A DNA stretch of 6,162 nucleotides from Alphaproteobacteria bacterium (lineage in GTDB: Bacteria > Pseudomonadota > Alphaproteobacteria > ATCC43930 > CGMCC-115725), in assembly GCA_030037055.1 (NCBI GenBank), contig JASHRZ010000593.1, positions 1 through 6,162 on the forward strand. The letters are read 5' to 3'. The position numbers and the translations under genes are program-made. Under the pieces are notes generated by a model. The model made no database searches. It was given only the letters and a program-made list of their open reading frames with translations, and was not told the DNA's origin. Numbering within the stretch: the first letter of the stretch is position 1; each line of letters begins with the position of its first letter. This document shows positions 1 to 5,517 of this stretch, one piece after another.

Positions 1-201
1 ATGCGCGAGCTCGGCATCGACGAGAAGAAGGCCAATCACGACGGCGGCGGGATCGCCATGGGCCATCCCTTGGGCGCCACCGGCGCGCGCATCACCGGCA
101 AGGCGGCCGCGCTTTTGGCGCGGGAGGGCAAGCGCTACGCGCTGGCCACGCAATGTATCGGCGGCGGCCAGGGCATCGCCACCATCCTCGAGCGCCGCTG
201 A
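1..201 (+). CDS. Acetyl-CoA C-acyltransferase (thiolase), C-terminal fragment cut by the window edge
   Basis: This is the last 66 codons of a thiolase, which cleaves 3-ketoacyl-CoA with CoA to give acetyl-CoA and a shortened acyl-CoA (or runs the reverse condensation). The visible part carries both C-terminal active-site signatures: GGGIAMGHPLGATGAR (residues 15-30 of the fragment, catalytic His22) and CIGGGQG (52-58, catalytic Cys52). Thiolases are usually about 390-400 residues, so roughly five sixths of the gene, including the N-terminal nucleophilic Cys, lies upstream. The ATG at position 1 is an internal Met and not the true start. The stop codon is 13 bp before the FadN-like gene, so the two are almost certainly co-transcribed and this enzyme supplies the last step of the cycle. 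Chain-length preference, and degradative versus biosynthetic direction, cannot be read from this fragment; the neighbours favour degradation. Confidence 0.95.
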   Translation: MRELGIDEKKANHDGGGIAMGHPLGATGARITGKAAALLAREGKRYALATQCIGGGQGIATILERR

Positions 202-203
202 GC

Positions 204-208
204 GGAGG
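204..208 (+). promoter_or_regulatory. Shine-Dalgarno site of the FadN-like gene
   Basis: GGAGG lies 6 nt before the ATG at 215, inside the 13 bp gap after the thiolase stop. It fixes the start of the bifunctional enzyme and indicates independent translation initiation within one transcript. Confidence 0.7.
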
Positions 209-214
209 CGAACC

Positions 215-2539
215 ATGGCGATCACCAAAGTCGCAGTCATCGGCTCTGGTGTGATGGGCGGCGGCATCGCCGCCCATGTCGCCAATGCCGGGCTGCCCGT
301 CGTGCTGCTGGACATCGTCCCGCCCGGCGCCAAGAACCGCAACATCGTCGCCGAGGAGGCGATCGAGCGCCTGCTCAAGACCGATCCCGCGCCGCTGATG
401 CATCGCGACTTCGCGCGCCGCATCACTCCCTGCAATCTTGAGGACCATCTTGCGCTGCTCGCGGAGTGCGACTGGATCGTCGAGGCTGTGCTGGAACGCC
501 TCGACGTCAAGCACGCCACCTACGCCAAGATCGATGCGGCGCGCAAGCCGGGCTCGATCGTCTCCTCCAACACCTCGACCATTCCCTTGCGCGATCTCGT
601 CGGCGCCATGCCCGAGAGGTTCCAGCGCGATTTCCTCATCACCCATTTCTTCAACCCGCCGCGCTACATGCGCCTGCTCGAGATCGTCAAGGGGCCGAAT
701 ACGCGGGCCGACGCAGTGCAGGCGATCGACGAGTTCTGCGACCTTCGCCTCGGCAAGGGCGTGATCCATGCCAGGGACACGCCCGGCTTCATCGCCAACC
801 GCATCGGCGGCATGTGGATCCAATCGGCTCTGCAGGCGGCCTTCGATCTCGGCCTCAGCATCGAGGAGGCCGACGCCATCATGGGCCGGCCCTTCGGCAT
901 GCCGCGCACCGGCATTTTCGGCCTGCTCGATCTCGTCGGCATCGATTTGACGCCGCAAGTGGCGGCGAGCATGCAGCGCACGCTGCCCAAGGACGACCCC
1001 TATATCCGCCTCTACAAGGAGCGGCCGCTCATCGCCAGGATGATCGCCGAAGGCTATACCGGCCGCAAAGGCAAGGGCGGCTTCTACCGCATGACGCGGA
1101 CCGAGACCGGGCGCGTGCGCGAAGCGATCGATCTCGCCACCGGCCAATACCGTCCCGTCGCCGAGCCCACTCTTGCCAGCATTGCCGAGCGCAAGCCCGA
1201 CGTGCTGCTGCGCCACGGCGATCGCGGCGGGCAATATGCGCGCCGCGTGCTCGCTCAGACGCTCGCCTATGCGGCGGCGCTGGTGCCGGAGATCGCCGAC
1301 GACATCGTCGCCGTCGACGAGGCGATGCGCTGGGGCTACACCTGGAAATACGGCCCCTTCGAGCTTATCGACGAGATCGGCGCCGACGCCGTCATCACGC
1401 TGCTTGAGGGGGAGAAGATTGCCGTGCCGCCGCTGCTGCGTCAGGCGGCAGGGAAATCCTTCTATCGCACCTCCGCGGGGCGGCTCGAATATCTCGCCGT
1501 CGACGGCGCCTACGTGCGGGTGAAGCGCCGGCCGGGCGTGCTGCTCCTCGCCGACATCAAGCGCAAGTCGAAGCCGCTAGCACGCAATGGCTCGGCGAGC
1601 CTGTGGGATGTCGGCGACCGCGTGCTCTGCCTCGAGTTCCACAGCAAGATGAACGCGATCGATCCGGATATCGTCTTCATGCTCGGCAAGGGGCTCGACA
1701 CCGTCAAGAAGAGCAATGGCGCCTTCAAGGCGATGGTGGTCTATAACGAGGCGGAGAATTTCTCGGTCGGCGCCAATGTCGGGCTTGCTTTATTCGCCGC
1801 CAATGTCGCGCTCTGGCCCTTCATCGAGGAAGGCGAGGCCGCGGGGCAGAACGCCTACAAGGACGTCAAATACGCGCCCTTCCCCGTGCTGAGCGCGCCC
1901 TCCGGCATGGCGCTTGGTGGCGGCTGCGAGATCCTGCTGCATTCCGCCGCGGTGCAGGCTCATGCAGAGAGCTATATCGGCTTGGTCGAGACCGGCGTGG
2001 GGCTGGTGCCGGGCTGGGGTGGCTGCAAGGAGCTGCTGACGCGCCAAGTCGCCAATAAGAAGCGGCCGGGGGGGCCGATGCCGCCGCTGATGCAGGCTTT
2101 CGAGGCGATCGCGCTCGCCAAGGTATCGCGCTCGGCGGCCGAGGCCGGCGACATGCTGATGCTGCGCGAGAGCGACGGCATCACCATGAACCGCGACCGG
2201 CTGCTGGCCGACGCCAAGGCGAAGGCGCTGGCGCTCGCCAAGGACTACCAGCCGCCCAAGCCGGCGCCGCTCAACCTGCCTGGTCCGACCGGCGCCGCGG
2301 CGCTGAAGCTCGGCGTCACTGAGCTGGTGCATCAGGGCAAGGCCACCGCCTATGACGCGGTGGTGGCCGAGCGGCTCGCCGAGGTGCTGAGCGGCGGCGA
2401 CACAGACATGACGCTCGAGACCAGCGAGGATCAGTTGCTGGCGCTGGAGCGGCGCGCCTTCCAGTCGCTGATCCGCGAGCCAAAGACGCTGGCGCGCATC
2501 GAGCACATGCTCGAGACCGGCAAACCGCTGCGCAACTGA
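215..2539 (+). CDS. FadN-type bifunctional 3-hydroxyacyl-CoA dehydrogenase / enoyl-CoA hydratase
   Basis: This 774-residue enzyme should carry out the two middle steps of beta-oxidation: hydration of trans-2-enoyl-CoA and NAD-dependent oxidation of the 3-hydroxyacyl-CoA. The N-terminal Rossmann domain has GSGVMGGGIA (10-19) with Asp33 ending the second strand, which suggests NAD. Dehydrogenase residues are in place: Ser121 in SNTST, His144 in THFFNP, Glu156 in RLLEIV and Asn195 in GFIANR. C-terminal dehydrogenase helices cover about 188-290 and again about 338-400. A crotonase domain spans about 463-680, with the oxyanion-hole stretch FSVGAN (516-521), Glu572 in GGGCE and Glu592 in VETGVGLVPG. 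The two glutamates are 20 residues apart, as in rat enoyl-CoA hydratase. Dehydrogenase-first order is that of B. subtilis FadN and the reverse of E. coli FadB/FadJ. The ATG at 215 is preceded by GGAGG. Neighbours are a thiolase 13 bp upstream and an acyl-CoA dehydrogenase 10 bp downstream. Function is secure; substrate chain length is not determined. Confidence 0.95.
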   Translation: MAITKVAVIGSGVMGGGIAAHVANAGLPVVLLDIVPPGAKNRNIVAEEAIERLLKTDPAPLMHRDFARRITPCNLEDHLALLAECDWIVEAVLERLDVKHATYAKIDAARKPGSIVSSNTSTIPLRDLVGAMPERFQRDFLITHFFNPPRYMRLLEIVKGPNTRADAVQAIDEFCDLRLGKGVIHARDTPGFIANRIGGMWIQSALQAAFDLGLSIEEADAIMGRPFGMPRTGIFGLLDLVGIDLTPQVAASMQRTLPKDDPYIRLYKERPLIARMIAEGYTGRKGKGGFYRMTRTETGRVREAIDLATGQYRPVAEPTLASIAERKPDVLLRHGDRGGQYARRVLAQTLAYAAALVPEIADDIVAVDEAMRWGYTWKYGPFELIDEIGADAVITLLEGEKIAVPPLLRQAAGKSFYRTSAGRLEYLAVDGAYVRVKRRPGVLLLADIKRKSKPLARNGSASLWDVGDRVLCLEFHSKMNAIDPDIVFMLGKGLDTVKKSNGAFKAMVVYNEAENFSVGANVGLALFAANVALWPFIEEGEAAGQNAYKDVKYAPFPVLSAPSGMALGGGCEILLHSAAVQAHAESYIGLVETGVGLVPGWGGCKELLTRQVANKKRPGGPMPPLMQAFEAIALAKVSRSAAEAGDMLMLRESDGITMNRDRLLADAKAKALALAKDYQPPKPAPLNLPGPTGAAALKLGVTELVHQGKATAYDAVVAERLAEVLSGGDTDMTLETSEDQLLALERRAFQSLIREPKTLARIEHMLETGKPLRN

Positions 2540-2549
2540 GAGAGAAGCC

Positions 2550-4337
2550 ATGACCACTTACAAGGCGCCGCTGCGCGAGTACCGCTTCATCCTGCAGGAG
2601 CTGTTTGACATCGGCGAGCTGGCGAAGCTGCCGGGCTATGCCGACGCCACCCCGGACGTGTTCGAGCAGGTGCTCGAGGAAGCCGCCAAGCTCTGCGAGG
2701 AGGTGCTGTTCCCGCTGAACCGCAGCGGCGACGAAGAAGGCTGCGCCTTCGAGAACGGCGTCGTGCGCACACCCAAGGGCTTCAAGGAGGCCTACAACCT
2801 CTTCCGCGAGGGCGGCTGGACCGCGCTCTCGTGTGATCCCGACTATGGCGGGCAAGGGCTGCCGCACACGCTGCAATTCTTTGTAGAGGAGATGGTGTCG
2901 TCCTCAAACATGTCCTTCGGCATGTATCCCGGCCTGTCCCGCGGCGCCTACAGCGCCATCTGGCGCCACGCCTCGCCGGCGCAGAAGCGGAAATTCCTGC
3001 CGCATCTGGTCGACGGCAGCTGGAGCGGCACGATGTGCCTGACCGAGCCGCAATGCGGCACCGATCTCGGCCAGATCCGCACCCGGGCCGAGCCCGCCGG
3101 CGCTGACGGCGTCTACAAGATCACCGGCACCAAGATTTTCATCTCGGCCGGCGAGCACGACCTCACCGGCAACATCGTCCATCTCGTGCTGGCGCGCATC
3201 GTCGGCGCCCCGGCGGGCATCCGCGGCATCAGCCTCTTGATCGTCCCGAAATTCCTGGTCAAGGAGGACGGCACCGTCGGCCCTCGCAACGGCGTGCGCT
3301 GCGGCTCGATCGAGCACAAGATGGGGATCAAGGGGTCGGCCACCTGCGTCATCAATTTCGAGGACGCCGAGGGCTATCTCGTCGGCGAGGCGCATAAGGG
3401 CATGCGCGCCATGTTCACCATGATGAACGGGGCGCGGCTCGGCGTCGGCCTGCAGGGCCTGGCTCTCGGCGAGACCGCCTACCAGACGGCGCGGCAATAC
3501 GCCCAGGAGCGGCTGCAGGGCCGCGCGCTCAAGGGCGACAAGTTCCCCGACAAGCCCGCCGACCCCATCATCGTCCATCCCGACGTGCGGCGCATGCTGC
3601 TCACCATGAAGGCCTATACCGAAGGCGCGCGCGCTCTCGCCGGCTGGGTCTCGCTCGCCCTCGACCGCGCCGAGCGCCACCCCGATGCCGAGACGCGCGA
3701 GGAGGCCGAGGATTTCGTCGGCCTGATGACGCCGATCATCAAGGCGATGCTCACCGACAACGCCTTTGCCGCGACCAATATGGGCGTGCAGGTCTTCGGC
3801 GGCCACGGCTATATCCGCGAATGGGGCATGGAGCAGCTGGTGCGCGATTGCCGCATCACCATGCTCTACGAAGGCGCCAACGGCATCCAGGCGCTCGACC
3901 TCGTCGGCCGCAAGATGCCGATGCACAACGGCCGGCTGCTGCGTCGCTTCTTCCACCCCGTCGACGCCTGGCTGCGCCAGCGCCAGGAGAAGCCCGAGCT
4001 GCAGGAATTCGTCGCGCCGGTGATGAAGGCCTTCGGCCGTCTGCAGCAGGTAACGGCGCTGCTGGCGCAGAAGGGGATGGCCGATCCCGACGAGGCAGGG
4101 GCTGCGGCGAGCGAGTATCTGCGCGCCTTCGGCCTCGTCGCCATGGCCTATCTCTGGGCGCGCATCGCCGAGATCGCGCTGGCCAAGGCCGGCGGCGACG
4201 AGAGGCTGTTCTACAAGGGCAAGCTCGCCACGGCGCGTTTCTACATGGCGCGCGTGCTGCCCGAGACCAATGCGCTCTTCGCCAACATCGCCGCCGGCGC
4301 CGAGCCGCTGATGGAGCTCGAAGCGGAAGCGTTCTGA
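2550..4337 (+). CDS. Acyl-CoA dehydrogenase with extended C-terminal domain (FadE/DmdC-like)
   Basis: This 595-residue FAD enzyme should oxidise an acyl-CoA to the trans-2-enoyl-CoA, passing electrons to electron-transfer flavoprotein. It begins with a short N-terminal segment typical of the long family members (about 3-35), followed by the usual helical, beta and helical domains. Visible signatures are CLTEPQCGTDLG (163-174), GVQVFGGHGYIREWGMEQL (412-430), and RITMLYEGANGIQ (435-447) with predicted catalytic base Glu441. Residues from about 465 to 595 form the extra C-terminal helical domain absent from about 380-residue acyl-CoA dehydrogenases. B. subtilis FadE has nearly the same length and sits with FadN and FadA, as here. 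The same family includes DmdC, which oxidises 3-methylmercaptopropionyl-CoA in DMSP breakdown, so automatic annotation may call this dmdC. No other DMSP gene is visible, so a fatty acyl-CoA role is preferred. The purine-rich GAGAGAAG just before the ATG, partly overlapping the upstream stop, serves as a modest ribosome binding site. Confidence 0.93.
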   Translation: MTTYKAPLREYRFILQELFDIGELAKLPGYADATPDVFEQVLEEAAKLCEEVLFPLNRSGDEEGCAFENGVVRTPKGFKEAYNLFREGGWTALSCDPDYGGQGLPHTLQFFVEEMVSSSNMSFGMYPGLSRGAYSAIWRHASPAQKRKFLPHLVDGSWSGTMCLTEPQCGTDLGQIRTRAEPAGADGVYKITGTKIFISAGEHDLTGNIVHLVLARIVGAPAGIRGISLLIVPKFLVKEDGTVGPRNGVRCGSIEHKMGIKGSATCVINFEDAEGYLVGEAHKGMRAMFTMMNGARLGVGLQGLALGETAYQTARQYAQERLQGRALKGDKFPDKPADPIIVHPDVRRMLLTMKAYTEGARALAGWVSLALDRAERHPDAETREEAEDFVGLMTPIIKAMLTDNAFAATNMGVQVFGGHGYIREWGMEQLVRDCRITMLYEGANGIQALDLVGRKMPMHNGRLLRRFFHPVDAWLRQRQEKPELQEFVAPVMKAFGRLQQVTALLAQKGMADPDEAGAAASEYLRAFGLVAMAYLWARIAEIALAKAGGDERLFYKGKLATARFYMARVLPETNALFANIAAGAEPLMELEAEAF

Positions 4338-4363
4338 ACGCAGCCTGCGTCTTCGCCGGCAAA

Positions 4364-4375
4364 GGGAGGGAGGGA
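4364..4375 (+). promoter_or_regulatory. Strong repeated Shine-Dalgarno site of the HSDL2-like gene
   Basis: GGGAGGGAGGGA ends one base before the ATG at 4377, offering overlapping anti-SD matches (GGAGG at 4365-4369, 7 nt from the start). It is the strongest ribosome binding site in the window. It suggests the last operon gene is translated efficiently without relying on coupling across its 39 bp gap. Confidence 0.6.
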
Positions 4376-4376
4376 C

Positions 4377-5204
4377 ATGGCCGATCTCAAAGGCAAGACG
4401 TTGTTCATCACCGGCGGCTCGCGCGGCATCGGGCTCGCCATTGCGCTGCGCGCCGCGCGCGACGGCGCCAATGTGGTGATCGCCGCCAAGACGACCGAGC
4501 CGCACCCCAAGCTCCCCGGCACGATCTACACCGCCGCCCGCGAGATCGAGGCGGCCGGCGGCAAGGCGCTTCCGGTCAAGACCGACATCCGCGAGGAGGA
4601 GCAGGTGCTGGACGCGGTCGAGCAAACGGTCCAGCGCTTCGGCGGGATCGACATCCTGGTCAACAATGCTTCCGCCATCAGCCTCACCGATACCCTCGAG
4701 ACGCCGATGAAGCGCTTCGATCTGATGATGGGCATCAACACGCGCGGCACATATCTCTGCTCGCGCGCCTGCCTGCCGCATCTGCTGCGCGCGGGAAACC
4801 CGCATATCCTGACGCTCTCGCCGCCCTTGAACCTCAATCCGCGCTGGTTCCGCGACCATGTCGCCTACACCATCGCCAAATACGGCATGTCAATGTGCGT
4901 CCTCGGCATGGCCGAGGAGTTCAAGGAGGACGGTGTCGCCGTCAACGCGCTCTGCCCGCGCACCACCATCGCCACTGCGGCGCTGCAGATCATCCCCGGC
5001 GCCAATCCGGAGGCCGGCCGCAAGCCCGAGATTATGGCCGATGCCGCGCATTATGTCCTGACGCGCGACGCCGCCAGCCTTACCGGCCGGTTCCTCATCG
5101 ACGAAGACGTGCTGCGTGAAGCCGGCGTCAGCGATTTCACCCGCTATGCGGTGAAGCCGGGCGAACCGCTGCGCGTCGATCTCTTTCTCGACGAGCGCAA
5201 CTGA
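4377..5204 (+). CDS. HSDL2-like short-chain dehydrogenase/reductase (no SCP2 domain)
   Basis: This 275-residue classical SDR has the complete NAD(P)-dependent core: TGGSRGIG (12-19), NNAS (96-99), Asn121 in GINTRG, Ser148 in LTLSPP, and Tyr164/Lys168 in YTIAKYG. Arg16 in the glycine motif and Lys38 after the second strand suggest NADP(H), which is an inference. From memory, several stretches are nearly identical to vertebrate hydroxysteroid dehydrogenase-like protein 2: EPHPKLPGTIYTAA (41-54), ILVNNASAISLTDTLETP (93-110), SPPLNLNPRWF (148-158) and AYTIAKYGMSM (163-173). Animal HSDL2 is linked to lipid metabolism and carries a C-terminal SCP2 lipid-binding domain; this protein stops without one. 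It lies 39 bp after the acyl-CoA dehydrogenase on the same strand and is probably the last gene of the operon. Its substrate is unknown; a 3-hydroxy- or 3-oxoacyl compound, or an unusual-chain intermediate, fits the context. The SDR fold is certain, HSDL2 orthology is likely, and the role is inferred. Confidence 0.93.
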   Translation: MADLKGKTLFITGGSRGIGLAIALRAARDGANVVIAAKTTEPHPKLPGTIYTAAREIEAAGGKALPVKTDIREEEQVLDAVEQTVQRFGGIDILVNNASAISLTDTLETPMKRFDLMMGINTRGTYLCSRACLPHLLRAGNPHILTLSPPLNLNPRWFRDHVAYTIAKYGMSMCVLGMAEEFKEDGVAVNALCPRTTIATAALQIIPGANPEAGRKPEIMADAAHYVLTRDAASLTGRFLIDEDVLREAGVSDFTRYAVKPGEPLRVDLFLDERN

Positions 5205-5230
5205 TCGAGGCGCCAGGCCGGCTCCCGCGC

Positions 5231-5422
5231 TTAGGACGCGGCCAGCTGCGCCAGGGCCCTGCCGGTGCGGTGGGCGCAGTCCAGTGCCTGCCGCTCGCTC
5301 GATGCGGTGCCGGACAGCACCAGCTGTCCCGGTGCCGTGATCAGCCAGTGCCAATCGCCCGCTGCCTGCTCGCGGACGCTGAGCTCGAAGGCTTTGCCAT
5401 CAATGGTGATCGAGCGGATCAT
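5231..5422 (-). CDS. Small hypothetical protein, 63 residues
   Basis: I do not recognise this family. The reading frame runs from ATG at 5422 down to TAA at 5231-5233 on the minus strand. It begins MIRSITIDGKAFELSVREQ and ends in an alanine/leucine-rich helix. The pattern suggests two or three beta strands (about 2-15 and 24-37) followed by an amphipathic helix (about 42-60), with no signal peptide or membrane segment. Codon third positions are GC-rich like the neighbours, hydrophobic and polar residues alternate sensibly in the strands, and a frame in this direction fits better than the overlapping plus-strand frames. In-frame TAA at 5471-5473 closes the frame upstream and 5422 is the first start; the ribosome binding site is weak (GGCGAAG). 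It converges on the SDR gene with a 26 bp gap and diverges from the PAS gene. It is probably real, but could be spurious. Confidence 0.6.
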   Translation of the reverse strand: MIRSITIDGKAFELSVREQAAGDWHWLITAPGQLVLSGTASSERQALDCAHRTGRALAQLAAS

Positions 5423-5517
5423 CGGCGCAGCTTCGCCCGTAAGGCTTAAGCTTTTCCTAAACCCGCTTTGTTAGCCTTTGCCGAGGCCGGCGCCGGTTCG
5501 CTTCCGGCCGGAGGGCC
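5423..5517. promoter_or_regulatory. Divergent intergenic region with AT-rich patch, likely promoter region
   Basis: These 95 bp separate the minus-strand small gene from the plus-strand PAS gene and must hold the start signals of both if they are transcribed independently. An AT-rich patch at about 5440-5480 stands out from the GC-rich surroundings. It contains the palindrome GCTTAAGC (5444-5451) and the string TTAAGCTTTTCCTAA (5446-5460), which is one base off a TTAA-N7-TTAA box. I cannot assign clear -35 and -10 hexamers. GGCCGG (5485-5490) can pair with CCGGCC (5504-5509) just ahead of the PAS gene's ribosome binding site. Confidence 0.4.
5510..5515 (+). promoter_or_regulatory. Closely spaced Shine-Dalgarno site of the PAS gene
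   Basis: GGAGGG ends only 2 nt before the ATG at 5518 (4 nt if only GGAG pairs), tighter than usual. It still supports ATG 5518, because no other start codon occurs in frame between it and the stop TAA at 5458. The site could be held in a small GGCC-GGAG-GG-GGCC-type stem-loop (5506-5517). Confidence 0.45.

Noticed and set aside
92..1234. Minus-strand open frame of 380 codons opposite the thiolase end and the FadN-like N-terminus
   Set aside because: It overlaps conserved catalytic regions of two real genes, its composition is biased, and it has no recognisable domain. It is an antisense shadow.
4338..4350. Inverted repeat ACGCA-GCC-TGCGT immediately after the acyl-CoA dehydrogenase stop codon, considered as a terminator
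   Set aside because: The stem is only 5 bp and no T-tract follows. The downstream SDR gene is close and has a strong ribosome binding site, so read-through is expected.
2904..4859. Very long minus-strand open frame (about 650 codons) opposite the acyl-CoA dehydrogenase and the SDR gene
   Set aside because: It crosses two recognisable plus-strand genes and their gap. Its translation is low-complexity (rich in R, A, G, D, L and H) with no motif. It is a by-product of GC-rich codon use.
3821..5119. Plus-strand frame of 432 codons overlapping the end of the acyl-CoA dehydrogenase and most of the SDR
   Set aside because: It is an arginine/alanine-rich out-of-frame translation of two genes with clear motifs in their own frames.
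5225..5241. Inverted repeat CCGCG-CTTAGGA-CGCGG at the convergent gene ends, considered as a bidirectional terminator
   Set aside because: The stem is 5 bp, it overlaps the stop codon of the small gene, and it has no T-run on either strand. It is too weak to annotate.
5265..5474. Plus-strand 69-codon frame opposite the small minus-strand gene
   Set aside because: Its translation is serine/cysteine-rich without pattern, it has no ribosome binding site that I can see, and the minus-strand frame has better coding character.
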